From positions 1 through 43,809 of the forward strand of contig NZ_JTHN01000024.1 in NCBI RefSeq assembly GCF_001399685.1: DNA of 43,809 nucleotides, written 5' to 3'. The first letter of the stretch is position 1; each line of letters begins with the position of its first letter. Shown in pieces: positions 1-8,001 of the stretch. The translations under genes and the position numbers were made by a program. The notes beneath the pieces were generated by a model that made no database searches, was not told the origin of the DNA, and saw only the letters and a program-made list of their open reading frames with translations. This DNA comes from Paenibacillus sp. A3 (GTDB lineage Bacteria > Bacillota > Bacilli > Paenibacillales > NBRC-103111).

Positions 1-1
1 G

Positions 2-331
2 GCTTCGGTCCCTCAAGCCTTCGTGCACAACGTGTGGCAGCTCTGCGCAGCCCGGTTTTTTCTCGGCATTTTTCTCGGTGGACTGCTCCCAACGGTGAAT
101 GCGCTCATTCGGAAATATACGCCGAACGGGATGGAAAGCCGCTCCTACAGTTTCAACACGAGCGCGCTTGCGCTCGGGAACATGCTGGGCCCCGTCGTTG
201 GCGGAGCGATCTCCGGCGTGATGACGATCCAGCAGCTTTTTCTCGTTTCGGCCGTTCTGCTCTTGATTAACGGCTTGTGGGCCCGAAAATCGATCCTGCT
301 CCGACAAAAATCGACCCATTCCCCTTCATAA
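2..331 (+). CDS. MFS transporter, C-terminal part (5' end outside window)
   Basis: The reading frame is open from the first bases, so the start lies upstream of the window. The visible 109 residues contain the motif RFFLGIFLGGLLPTVNALI and a later helix with LGPVVGGAISG, typical of the second half of 12-helix major facilitator drug/sugar exporters of the MdtG type. Two to three membrane helices are visible before a short basic tail. It would be a proton-driven inner-membrane exporter, but the substrate cannot be told from this part. A strong rho-independent terminator follows 20 bases after the stop, so the transcript ends here. Confidence 0.8.
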   Translation, partial: ASVPQAFVHNVWQLCAARFFLGIFLGGLLPTVNALIRKYTPNGMESRSYSFNTSALALGNMLGPVVGGAISGVMTIQQLFLVSAVLLLINGLWARKSILLRQKSTHSPS

Positions 332-350
332 CCACTCCATGTTGCGATCA

Positions 351-399
351 CCTGTAAGCCTTTGGTGCTTTGTCATCTTGGGCTTGCAGGATTTTTTTG
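351..399 (+). terminator. Rho-independent terminator after the MFS gene
   Basis: CCTGTAAGCC (351-360) pairs with GGCTTGCAGG (381-390) with one wobble, followed directly by seven T residues. Confidence 0.85.
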
Positions 400-682
400 C
401 CAAAAATCTATGATTTTCTGCCCATTTTATCCGAAAATTTGACAAATTAGTGAACTTTAATGAAAACTTAGTAAATAAATTATGCCATTTTTCCTAACAA
501 GAAGGAAAATGTATCCGATAATAAGAATGTAAGAAATAGTAAAGAAAATTAAATAATTTTTTCCTCCTGCTTGCCTTATTGGTGGTGTTTCCAAAGGAGG
601 TGAACCAGAAAACCGCTATGATCCGTCATCTGTCGTTCCGCCGGGAAGTATCCAATTCAACAGAGAAAAGAGGAAGATCATA
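400..682. other. AT-rich intergenic region with leader and short ORF
   Basis: The DNA between the terminator and the next gene is AT-rich. A perfect Shine-Dalgarno-like AAAGGAGGTG sits at 593-602, but no ATG, GTG or TTG follows it at normal spacing. The nearest in-frame ATG is at 618, 15 bases past the GTG that overlaps this element. The frame from 618 (or from the GTG at 600) encodes a basic 21-27 residue peptide ending in TAATG (681-685), so its stop overlaps the start of the next gene. CCTCC near 563-570 could pair with the GGAGG. No convincing promoter was identified. Confidence 0.4.
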
Positions 683-1309
683 ATGACGCCATCACAAGTT
701 GTTGAGACGATTTCGACGATCATCGCAGAAGAACTTGAGAAAGCAAAAAAGTCGAATCCTTTTTTCACCCGATTTCCCGAGAATGCACAGCCTGAAAATT
801 TCAAATGGTGCATACACTTATACCATTTGTCCAAGCATTTCGGAGAGCTTCTTAAGCTGCGCTGGGAACGGTTCCCGGATGTCGGGCACGATGTCTTCTC
901 CACCCATTACGAGGAAGAGAAGGATCACGCGGGGATGCTCCGCAAATGGATGACGGATTTGGGGCTTGACGACCCCGAACAATCGTTTCCGAATTATGAG
1001 ACCGAGGACTTCATTTCGCTCCAGTACCGCGCTGTCAGCTCCATGAGCGAAAACTTGTCGCTGCTTCTTGTGAACAGTACGGCGGAAGGTTATGCCCATG
1101 CCATGTACCTGCACGCCTACGCGATTTTGAAAAAAGCTGGATTTACGAATCTGGAGTATTGGGAAATTCACTGCGAGGCGGACGAGGAGCACAGCAACGT
1201 CTATCATCTCATTCAAGATATGAACGATCAAGAACTAAAGGAAGCCGAGCATTTGGTTCGATACACGTGCCGTTCGCTCGATCTCATGCTCGCGTCCTGG
1301 TTTAAATAG
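683..1309 (+). CDS. Heme-oxygenase-like fold protein, possible diiron enzyme (TENA/PqqC/HDO superfamily)
   Basis: This 208-residue, nearly all-helical protein belongs to the heme-oxygenase-like/iron-containing redox enzyme superfamily. Visible possible metal ligands are His82 in EEEKDH, Glu135 in STAEGY, and His163-x3-Asp167-x2-His170 in EIHCEADEEH. From memory, the spacing mirrors the CADD/UndA-type diiron oxidases, which use E-x6-H, E, and H-x3-D-x2-H. The first Glu position is occupied by His75, with Glu78 one helical turn from His82. The start is set by AGGAAG six bases upstream. The next gene follows in 16 bases, so the two form an operon. Substrate is unknown; without metal it could be a structural homologue only. 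Confidence 0.65.
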   Translation: MTPSQVVETISTIIAEELEKAKKSNPFFTRFPENAQPENFKWCIHLYHLSKHFGELLKLRWERFPDVGHDVFSTHYEEEKDHAGMLRKWMTDLGLDDPEQSFPNYETEDFISLQYRAVSSMSENLSLLLVNSTAEGYAHAMYLHAYAILKKAGFTNLEYWEIHCEADEEHSNVYHLIQDMNDQELKEAEHLVRYTCRSLDLMLASWFK

Positions 1310-1325
1310 GAGGAATATAATAAAT

Positions 1326-1769
1326 ATGGCATTCGAAGACGTGTTTAAGTATCACATTGATCGCACGAACAATGTTTTGTCCTGGCAGGTGCTCGATTCG
1401 CTGACGGTGGAAGACGCCACTCAAGCGAGCGAGCTGGTAAAAAACAGCCTTTCTTCACTGAACGGAGCCAAGCTGCTCGTCGATAACCGTTTCATGATCA
1501 AGAACGGCCGGCCGGTTGTCTTCTCACCCGAAGTGAACGCGATTTGGGAGCAGCTTCAGGGCGGCATTTTGCCTCAAGTGTCCCAGTGCGCCGTGCTGTG
1601 CAGCGGAGCGATTATGAAAATGCAAATGGACCGCATCGCGCGGGCTTCCGGATTTATCAACGTGCTGCAGAGCTTCTGGAACGACGATCCCAGCGTCATG
1701 AAAAAGGAAGCCTACGTATTTCTCGGCATTTCGTCCAACGAGCTGATCGACAGGCCCATTAGCGTATAA
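1326..1769 (+). CDS. Uncharacterised STAS-like alpha/beta protein
   Basis: This is a soluble 147-residue protein with no signal peptide or membrane segment. The pattern of an N-terminal strand pair (KYHIDRTNNVLSWQV), a helix and a buried strand (GAKLLVDNR) resembles the SpoIIAA/STAS-like fold found in small bacterial regulators. No conserved phosphorylatable serine context is obvious, so the assignment is structural inference. It begins 16 bases after the heme-oxygenase-like gene, with GGAGGA upstream, so the two are co-transcribed and may act together. A hairpin terminator follows. Confidence 0.5.
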   Translation: MAFEDVFKYHIDRTNNVLSWQVLDSLTVEDATQASELVKNSLSSLNGAKLLVDNRFMIKNGRPVVFSPEVNAIWEQLQGGILPQVSQCAVLCSGAIMKMQMDRIARASGFINVLQSFWNDDPSVMKKEAYVFLGISSNELIDRPISV

Positions 1770-1786
1770 ATGCGGTATATATAAAC

Positions 1787-1830
1787 AAGGCCAGGAACGC
1801 TTCAGACGCGCTTCCCGGCCTTATTTTATT
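1787..1830. terminator. Terminator hairpin, likely shared by convergent genes
   Basis: AAGGCC at 1787-1792 pairs with GGCCTT at 1817-1822, with partial extension inward. It is followed by TATTTTATT on the plus strand. The convergent M20 peptidase gene ends at 1855. Confidence 0.8.
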
Positions 1831-1854
1831 ACTTGCGCGAATGGGCGAACCCCT

Positions 1855-2994
1855 CTAGCACCGTGCAATCAGCTCCGCGAGGAGCGCCGTACGGAACGGA
1901 ATTTCGTCTAACCGGATGTACTCGTCAGGCGAATGGGCGTAATCGCCCCGGGCCCCCAGTCCGTCCAGCGTCGGCGTGCCGACGGCAGCGGTGAAATTGC
2001 CGTCGCTGACGCCGCCCGTATGCGTCTCCTCCAGCTCGACACCGAATTCGGCACGGGCGATCTCCTGTGCCAGCGCAAACAGCGCCGCCGTCCGTTCCGT
2101 CCGCTCCATCGGCGGACGCATCATCCGGCCGGTCAGCTGCAGCCGGGCCTCCGGCAGCACGGGAGCCAGCCCGCCCAGCGCCTGCTCGATTCTCCGGGCT
2201 TCCTCCGCCGTGGCGACGCGGATGTCGATATCCCCTTCCGCGTGCTCCGCCACAACGTTGGAGCCGATGCCTCCCTTGACGACGCCGACGTTTACCGTCG
2301 TACCGACAGCGGGATCGGTCAAAGCATGCAGCCGCTGGATCTGGCAGGCGAGCTCCTGGATCGCCGAGACGCCCTTTTCCGGGTTCACGCCGGCATGCGC
2401 GGAAACGCCCTGCACCGCCAGCTTAAACCGGCCGCTTCCTTTGCGCGCCGTCTTCAGCGCGCCGCTTGGCTCCATCGGCGGCTCCAGCACGAAGGAAACG
2501 ACGGACTTCCTGGCCTGCTCTTCGATAAAGGCGCGGGACGTCGGACTGCCGAGCTCTTCGTCGCTGTTGAGCAGGAGCACGATTTTTTTATCTGCCGGGA
2601 ACCGCCCCGACTCCTGCAGCGCCTTGATCGCAAACATCGCCTGCATCAGCCCGGCCTTCATGTCGTAGACGCCCGGCCCGTAAGCGCGTCCGTTCCCGAT
2701 ATGAAACGGCCGGCGCGACGCTTCTCCTTGCGGCCAGACCGTGTCGAAATGGCCGACCAGCAAAATCCGCTTTTCTCCTTGCCCTACCTCGCATAGCAGC
2801 CGGTCGCCGTACACTTCGTTCGGAACCCGGACGACCGTGCCTCCCGTAATTTCCTTGAATTGACCTGAGTACCAGTCCGCCATCCGGTCATTCAGCGCTT
2901 TGTCGGCGGACGGCGAATCCATATTGACGCTTGCTTCAAGCCGCGCCATCATCTCGGGCAAATATTGTTCAATCCGATCTTTTATTGACTTCAC
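1855..2994 (-). CDS. M20 family zinc metallopeptidase (glutamate carboxypeptidase-like)
   Basis: This is a 379-residue cytosolic dizinc amidohydrolase of the M20A/CPG2 group. Metal and catalytic residues are visible: His82-x-Asp84 in GHFDT, bridging Asp111 in YDMKAG, Glu146/Glu147 in NSDEELGS, a Glu in LEPP, and the C-terminal His in YAHSPDE. The dimerisation insert (SAHAGVNPEKG) is present. It starts with GTG about 15 bases after the permease stop, so it is the last gene of the uptake operon. This suggests the imported compound is hydrolysed at a C-terminal or acyl amide bond. Family members cleave peptides, folyl-glutamates or N-acyl amino acids; the exact substrate is unknown. Confidence 0.9.
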   Translation of the reverse strand: MKSIKDRIEQYLPEMMARLEASVNMDSPSADKALNDRMADWYSGQFKEITGGTVVRVPNEVYGDRLLCEVGQGEKRILLVGHFDTVWPQGEASRRPFHIGNGRAYGPGVYDMKAGLMQAMFAIKALQESGRFPADKKIVLLLNSDEELGSPTSRAFIEEQARKSVVSFVLEPPMEPSGALKTARKGSGRFKLAVQGVSAHAGVNPEKGVSAIQELACQIQRLHALTDPAVGTTVNVGVVKGGIGSNVVAEHAEGDIDIRVATAEEARRIEQALGGLAPVLPEARLQLTGRMMRPPMERTERTAALFALAQEIARAEFGVELEETHTGGVSDGNFTAAVGTPTLDGLGARGDYAHSPDEYIRLDEIPFRTALLAELIARC

Positions 2995-3009
2995 ACCGCA
3001 GCATCTCCG

Positions 3010-3813
3010 TTAGTGGGAATGCGAATTCGATCCGAACAAACGGTCCAATCCGTATCCCCTTTCCAATATTATGATGAACACCAAGCTCAGTAAAATCACA
3101 ACGGACGATACGGACGCGACAAGCGGGTCCAACGTTTCCTGCATATAGCTGAACAGCGCCATCGGAAGCGTCGTTGTCGTCGGAGAGACGAGAAATAACG
3201 ACACCGTCACGTTATCGAACGAAGTCAAGAAAGCGAAAATCATGCCGGATATAATCGCCGGCTTCAGCAGCGGCATCGTAATGTCCCAGAAGACGTTCAA
3301 GGGCTTGGCGCCCAAAATGTAAGCCGCCCTCTCCAGCGTATAATCGAAGGAGCTGAGCCCCGTCAGCACGAGCCGGACCACATACGGAATCGAGATCAGC
3401 GTGTGCGCGAGCAGCAGCCCGGTGAACGTGCCGGCCAGTCCGATCCGCGTGAAAAAGAGCAGCGCCGCAATCCCGATGATCAGCGCGGGAACGGTCAACG
3501 GCGACAGCAGCAGCCCGTTGATCAGCCCTCTGCCGGGAAACTTGTACTTGTGCAGCGCAAGTCCCGCGATGGTGCCGAGCAGCGTGGAAATGACGGCGGT
3601 CAGCGCCGCCAGCTGCAGGCTGAACCAGAACGAATCGACGAATTCCGGCCGGTCGAAAATTTTGGCATACCATTGAAAGGAAAATCCGACCGGCGGAAAC
3701 GACAAATATTTGGCCGATGTCAGCGAGGTCGGAATAATGACCAGCAGCGGCGAAACGACGAACAAGACGACGAGAAACGTGATAATGCCGAGCGGCGAAA
3801 TTCGTTTGGTCAT
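3010..3813 (-). CDS. ABC transporter permease (PotC-like)
   Basis: A 267-residue inner-membrane permease with six predicted helices. The EAA loop (ERAAYILGAKPLNVFWDITMP) couples it to the ATPase. The order and family (binding-protein-dependent transport, inner membrane component) match the PotC/YdcV side of spermidine/putrescine-type importers. Its ATG overlaps the stop of the preceding permease (ATGA), which indicates translational coupling. Substrate is not evident from sequence; related systems carry polyamines, phosphonates, thiamine or ferric complexes. Confidence 0.88.
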   Translation of the reverse strand: MTKRISPLGIITFLVVLFVVSPLLVIIPTSLTSAKYLSFPPVGFSFQWYAKIFDRPEFVDSFWFSLQLAALTAVISTLLGTIAGLALHKYKFPGRGLINGLLLSPLTVPALIIGIAALLFFTRIGLAGTFTGLLLAHTLISIPYVVRLVLTGLSSFDYTLERAAYILGAKPLNVFWDITMPLLKPAIISGMIFAFLTSFDNVTVSLFLVSPTTTTLPMALFSYMQETLDPLVASVSSVVILLSLVFIIILERGYGLDRLFGSNSHSH

Positions 3814-4667
3814 GAGGAGAACACCTCTTTATAGCGCCGCGTTTCGATAAGCCGCGTAAACAGCGAGACGAGCGCGATGGTCGAACCGAGCAACAGGAAC
3901 GAAAGGGCCGCTCCCAGCGGCCAGTTGAGCTGGGCCATAATTTTCTCGTAAGCGATGACCGGCAGCACTTTCACGGACGTGCCTCCCATCAGCGCAGGCG
4001 TTACGAACGCGCTCATCGACAGGCTGAACACGAGTGTCGTTCCGGCGACAATGCCGGGCAGCGTCAGCGGGAGCGTTACCGTGAAGAACGTGCGCACCTT
4101 GCCCGCGCCGAGAATGCCGGCCGCTTTATAAAGCGAGCCGTCGATCTGGTACAGGCTCGTCGCGATGGCGAGAATCATGTACACGATCAAGGAATCGGTC
4201 AAGCCGATGACGACGCCGAGCTCGTTATAGAGCAGCTTGAGCGGCGTGTCAATAAGCTCCAGCTTCAGCAGCGTGCTGTTGATCCAGCCCTTCTCGCCCA
4301 AGATGACGACCCAGCCGAAGTTCCGGATGACGACGCTGATCAAGTGTGGGGAAATGATCAGAAACGTAATGATGCCGCGCAATTTGCCCGACGTCTGGGC
4401 CATGAACATCGCCACCGGATAGCCGAGCACCAGACAGGCCAGCACCGAAAGCAAGCCCATTTTGACAGTTCGCCATAAAATTTGAAGATAGTAAGGATCT
4501 TTAAAAAAGATCGTATAGTTCTCCAGCGTGAACTGCCCCTGCTTTCCCTCCAGACTGAGAAGAAAAATATAAAACATCGGCAGCAAAAATACGCCGGCGA
4601 CGACGGCCAGACTTGGAAGCAGCAGCAAGGCGGCGGTCCGGACAGCGGATGACTTGCCTTTACCCAT
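3810..4667 (-). CDS. ABC transporter permease (PotB-like)
   Basis: First permease of the importer, about 285 residues if started at the ATG at 4667 (MGKGKSS). The frame is open further upstream to 4781, but that part runs inside the ATPase gene. At 4667 the spacing to GGAAGGGG is about 10 bases and the overlap with the ATPase stop is 8 bases. An ATG at 4676 is the alternative. Six helices and an EAA loop (YKAAGILGAGKVRTFFTVTLP) are visible. It pairs with the downstream permease as a heterodimer. Confidence 0.85.
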   Translation of the reverse strand: MGKGKSSAVRTAALLLLPSLAVVAGVFLLPMFYIFLLSLEGKQGQFTLENYTIFFKDPYYLQILWRTVKMGLLSVLACLVLGYPVAMFMAQTSGKLRGIITFLIISPHLISVVIRNFGWVVILGEKGWINSTLLKLELIDTPLKLLYNELGVVIGLTDSLIVYMILAIATSLYQIDGSLYKAAGILGAGKVRTFFTVTLPLTLPGIVAGTTLVFSLSMSAFVTPALMGGTSVKVLPVIAYEKIMAQLNWPLGAALSFLLLGSTIALVSLFTRLIETRRYKEVFSS

Positions 4668-5775
4668 CGATCTCATGCCCCTTCCTTGGGAAAACGAACA
4701 CGTCCTCCGGCTTCCATTCCAGCCACACCGAATCGCCGACCGACCATTCGCGGTCCTGACGGTCGGAAGGAATGCGCACATTCAGCGTATACCGGCCGAC
4801 CTGGACTTCGCATTCGGCGTAAGCTCCGAGGAAGGAGATCAGTTGGACGACGCCCTGCACCCGGTTGACGCTGCCGGAGGAATTCTCGCCGCTCCCAGCC
4901 GCAAAGCCGATCCGCTCGGGACGGACATAGACGTAAACGGCGTCTCCCGCTTGAAGTGCAATGCCTTTGAACGCAGCCCGAAGCGGATGCCCGTCCTCGG
5001 TCACGAGCGACAGCGTCTGGCTTCCCAGCGCCTCCACTCTGCCAGACAACCGGTTCGACTTGCCGATGAACGTATGTACAAACTCGGACGCCGGGCGATT
5101 GTAAATTTCCCACGGGGTGCCGATCTGCTCCACCTTGCCGTGATCCAGCACCACAATCCGGTTGGACAAGTAAAGCGCCTCTTCCTGATCGTGCGTCACG
5201 AAGATGGTCGTCAGACCGATTTCCTGCTGCAACCGCTTTAACTCGTCGCGAAGCTCTTCGCGCAGTTTGGCGTCCAGGTTACTCAGCGGCTCGTCCAGCA
5301 GCAGCAGCGATGGCTCGGTCACGAGCGCGCGGGCGATGGCAATGCGCTGCCGCTGGCCGCCCGAAAGCTGCTTCGGATAGCGGTCGGCCACGTGAGGCAG
5401 CTTGACCAGCTCCAGCACTTTCCGCACCCGCTCCTGCATTTCCGCCTTTGGCGTCTTGCGCAGCTTCAGCCCGTACGCCACATTTTCAAAGATCGTCATA
5501 TGCGGGAACAACGAATAAGTCTGAAACACCATGCCGAGATCCCGTTTGTTGGACGGCACGCCGTTCATCTTTTTACCCTTAATAATCAGCTCGCCCTGAT
5601 CCGGCTCAAGAAAGCCCGCAATCATATTGAGCGTTGTCGTTTTGCCGCAGCCGGAAGGACCGAGGAACGAAACGCATTCCCCCTGCTCCACTTGCAGATT
5701 GAACTGTTCCACGACCACGTTGGATCCGAACTTCTTCTGGATGCCTTTGAGCTCCACATCGATCGTTTTTATCAT
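4660..5775 (-). CDS. ABC transporter ATP-binding protein (PotA-like, with TOBE domain)
   Basis: This is the ATPase of the importer, about 371 residues. Walker A GPSGCGKTT, Q-loop FQTYSLFPH, signature LSGGQRQR, Walker B LLLLDEP and switch His (VTHDQEEAL) are all intact. The C-terminal third is a TOBE regulatory domain, as in PotA/FbpC/CysA-type ATPases. A GTG at 5784 extends the frame by three codons, but the ATG at 5775 has AGGTG at proper spacing and is preferred. It lies directly after the binding-protein stop at 5785. Confidence 0.92.
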   Translation of the reverse strand: MIKTIDVELKGIQKKFGSNVVVEQFNLQVEQGECVSFLGPSGCGKTTTLNMIAGFLEPDQGELIIKGKKMNGVPSNKRDLGMVFQTYSLFPHMTIFENVAYGLKLRKTPKAEMQERVRKVLELVKLPHVADRYPKQLSGGQRQRIAIARALVTEPSLLLLDEPLSNLDAKLREELRDELKRLQQEIGLTTIFVTHDQEEALYLSNRIVVLDHGKVEQIGTPWEIYNRPASEFVHTFIGKSNRLSGRVEALGSQTLSLVTEDGHPLRAAFKGIALQAGDAVYVYVRPERIGFAAGSGENSSGSVNRVQGVVQLISFLGAYAECEVQVGRYTLNVRIPSDRQDREWSVGDSVWLEWKPEDVFVFPRKGHEIDG

Positions 5776-5784
5776 GTCGTTCAC

Positions 5785-6885
5785 CTATTTGCCGACTTTC
5801 GGCGCGATTTCTTTATTGAAGCGGTCGAGCCACTCCGGCGTTTTGCTGCTGATAACCTCGTAGTCGAATTTGACGGCTTTCTTCATGTCGAAGCTCAGCT
5901 TCTTGGAAATATCCATCGGCAGATTGACCTTCGTTGCCGGATTGTAGTACAGCTTGGTCGCGTACATCGCCTGGACTTCGTCCGACAGCAGAAACTCGAT
6001 GAACAGCTTGGAGGCGTTCGGGTTTTTCGCGCCTTTGACCATCGACGCTACGGTAGGCACCAGGTTCGCGCCTTCCTTCGGGATGACGAATTCGAGATCG
6101 AGGCCGGCGTCTTTCTGCACCAGGCTGCGCGCCATCGTCCAAGCCGTATAGGCGGCCGTCTTGTTTTGCAGGTTTTGCTGCAGCTGCGCTGCGCTCTTGG
6201 CGAAGGTCGGCATATAACCCGCAACCGTTTCCAACTTTTTAAAACCGGGCTCCATATTTTTCTCCGAGCCGCCGTTTGCATAAGCGAGCATGATCAGCGC
6301 GGAACGGCCGAAATTGCTGGAAATTTCGCTGAGCGTCAAATTCCCCTTCATCTCCGGGCGGGCTAGATCGTTCCACGACTCCGGCACCGGAAGGCCCTTG
6401 GACTTGACCATTTCCGCGTTATAAGAAATGCCCATCGGGGTAAAGTTGACCGCTACGCCGCTGTTGTCCTTCACTTTCAGCTCGGGAGAAACCTTGCTCA
6501 TGGACGGAACGTCTTTATCGTTCAACGGCTCCCACAGCCCTTCCGCACGGCCGGCTTCCTGCTCGCCCGCTTCGATCACGGTCACGTCGATTTGCGGAGC
6601 GCCTTTTTGCGCTTTCACTTTGGCTACGATTTCGGTCGCGACGCCGGATACATAAGTGAGCTTCACATCGGGATATTTTTCATTGAATTTTTTGAACACA
6701 TCGTCCTTCATCATTTGCTCTACCGTAGCTCCGTTTCCGGACACCACGAGCTGCTTCTCCGGCTTCGTGCCGCCGGCTTGATCTTGCCCCGCTTCACCCG
6801 ATGCCGCCGGCTTCCCTGATCCGCATGCTGCGAGCAGCGAGCCGCAAAGCGTCAATACCGCTAGAACCCCCATTTTTTTGTTCAT
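5785..6885 (-). CDS. Lipoprotein substrate-binding protein of an ABC importer (family 1, PotD/Fe-type)
   Basis: 366 residues. The N-terminus is a type II signal peptide with lipobox LLAAC; the lipidated Cys follows at about residue 21 and a linker rich in Gly/Ala/Lys comes next. The rest is a two-domain periplasmic-binding fold (KFNEKYPDVKLTYVSG, MGISYNAEMVKSKGLPVPESW), as in iron/polyamine/phosphonate binding proteins. It is the first gene of the operon, with a clear AGGAGG upstream. The promoter carries twin operators and faces a divergent IclR gene. Ligand is unknown; the downstream M20 peptidase hints at a peptide-like or N-acyl compound. Confidence 0.9.
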   Translation of the reverse strand: MNKKMGVLAVLTLCGSLLAACGSGKPAASGEAGQDQAGGTKPEKQLVVSGNGATVEQMMKDDVFKKFNEKYPDVKLTYVSGVATEIVAKVKAQKGAPQIDVTVIEAGEQEAGRAEGLWEPLNDKDVPSMSKVSPELKVKDNSGVAVNFTPMGISYNAEMVKSKGLPVPESWNDLARPEMKGNLTLSEISSNFGRSALIMLAYANGGSEKNMEPGFKKLETVAGYMPTFAKSAAQLQQNLQNKTAAYTAWTMARSLVQKDAGLDLEFVIPKEGANLVPTVASMVKGAKNPNASKLFIEFLLSDEVQAMYATKLYYNPATKVNLPMDISKKLSFDMKKAVKFDYEVISSKTPEWLDRFNKEIAPKVGK

Positions 6886-6908
6886 TGAAATTCCTCCTCA
6901 GGTGTGGT

Positions 6909-6949
6909 ATCGTTCACTATACGTGAACATCGTTTACTATACGAGAAAC
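6909..6949 (-). promoter_or_regulatory. Tandem 20-bp palindromic operators, probable IclR sites
   Basis: GTTCACTATACGTGAAC (6912-6928) is a perfect palindrome with six-base arms. A degenerate copy, GTTTACTATACGAGAAAC (6932-6949), follows exactly 20 bp later, two helical turns, so both face the same side of the DNA. They lie between the predicted -10 and the start codon of the binding-protein gene. This is consistent with repression by the adjacent IclR-family protein. Confidence 0.7.
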
Positions 6950-6957
6950 ACAAGGAG

Positions 6958-6987
6958 ATTTTAGCACGTAACTTGGATAAAGCGCAA
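6958..6987 (-). promoter_or_regulatory. Predicted sigma-A promoter of the ABC transporter operon
   Basis: On the minus strand TTGCGC (6987-6982), an 18-base spacer ending in TGC, then TAAAAT (6963-6958). The twin operators lie immediately downstream. Confidence 0.55.
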
Positions 6988-6999
6988 TAGTTTATTTTT

Positions 7000-7016
7000 A
7001 TTAAAACGTTTTCAAT
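7000..7016 (-). promoter_or_regulatory. Possible CcpA cre site
   Basis: The minus strand reads ATTGAAAACGTTTTAAT, which fits the Bacillus cre pattern WTGNNARCGNWWWCAW with one mismatch. It lies just upstream of the -35 of the transporter operon and in the leader of the divergent regulator, so catabolite control of either is possible. Confidence 0.45.
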
Positions 7017-7131
7017 GTTATGTTTTCTCACATATGAAAGCGAATTCTGGGAAAATTGCCCGGTTTATGTTACACTTACTCTACATTTCAAACCGTCCTT
7101 CAACTTTACGACGGTAAGGAGCATGAAGGCT

Positions 7132-7902
7132 ATGGACAACCATTTATCGTCTGTCAAAAACGGCTGCAAGCTGCTGAAATTATTTCTCGATTCACCGAAA
7201 GAGCTCGGCGTGAGTGATTTGAGCCGCAAGCTGGAGCTATCCAAGGGTGCGGTGCACAAGCTGCTGATGACGCTCGAAAGCGAAGGTTTTATCAAGCAAA
7301 ATCCCGCAACCAAGCAGTATTCGCTCGGCTATACGCTGCTGGAGCTCGGCAACAAGGTGCTGAAAAATCACAATCTCGTCGATTTCGCCAGACCGTTTCT
7401 TGCCCAGCTCTCGGATAAGACCAAGGAGCTCGTCACGCTGTGCGTCATTGACGGTCAAGATGCCATTTATGTCGATAAAATCGACTCGCAGTATCCGATC
7501 CGCTTCAATGCGGAGGAGCACCGGCGGTTTCCGATGTACGCCACCTCGGCGGCACGCGCCATTTTGGCTTACCGGGACGACGCTTTCATCAACGATGTGC
7601 TGGGGGATCAATTGAAAACGTATACCGCGTATACGATTACCGACGCAGAGACGATGAAATACAGGCTGCAGGACATCCGGATGAACGGATACGAGCTGAG
7701 CTCGAACCTGCGCAATGTCGGCGCGACCGGGATCGCAGCGCCGATCTTCGATGCCGACGGGAAAGCCATTGCGTCCGTCAGCGTAATCGGCCCGACCGAT
7801 CGTATGCTGCCGTACCATGAACAGTGGATTCAAGAAGTGGTGGGGATTACACGCGCCATATCGCACGAGCTCGGCTATCGAGGTACGGGGACAGGAGCTT
7901 AA
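7132..7902 (+). CDS. IclR family transcriptional regulator
   Basis: A 256-residue repressor/activator. The N-terminal winged helix (residues about 3-65: GCKLLKLFLDSPKELGVSDLSRKLELSKG) is followed by the IclR effector-binding domain (YVDKIDSQYPIRF, YATSAARAILAY, GATGIAAPIFDADGKAIASVSV). The frame stays open upstream to 7015. ATG 7132 has TAAGGAG about ten bases upstream and gives the usual family length; ATG 7123 is too close to that element. It is divergent from the transporter/M20 operon and is probably its ligand-responsive regulator. Confidence 0.92.
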   Translation: MDNHLSSVKNGCKLLKLFLDSPKELGVSDLSRKLELSKGAVHKLLMTLESEGFIKQNPATKQYSLGYTLLELGNKVLKNHNLVDFARPFLAQLSDKTKELVTLCVIDGQDAIYVDKIDSQYPIRFNAEEHRRFPMYATSAARAILAYRDDAFINDVLGDQLKTYTAYTITDAETMKYRLQDIRMNGYELSSNLRNVGATGIAAPIFDADGKAIASVSVIGPTDRMLPYHEQWIQEVVGITRAISHELGYRGTGTGA

Positions 7903-7922
7903 AGCGGAGGTTTTACAGACAA

Positions 7923-7969
7923 AAGAGACGGCTTTCCCTCGTCGCCACGACCACGGGAACCCGTCTCTT
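7923..7969. terminator. Terminator-like hairpin between convergent genes
   Basis: AAGAGACGG (7923-7931) pairs with CCGTCTCTT (7961-7969), with an inner TTCCC/GGGAA stem. It lies between the IclR gene and the convergent O-methyltransferase gene. The T/A tails are weak. Confidence 0.6.
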
Positions 7970-8001
7970 CGCTATATGTCTATATTTTCACCTGTCCGCC
8001 T

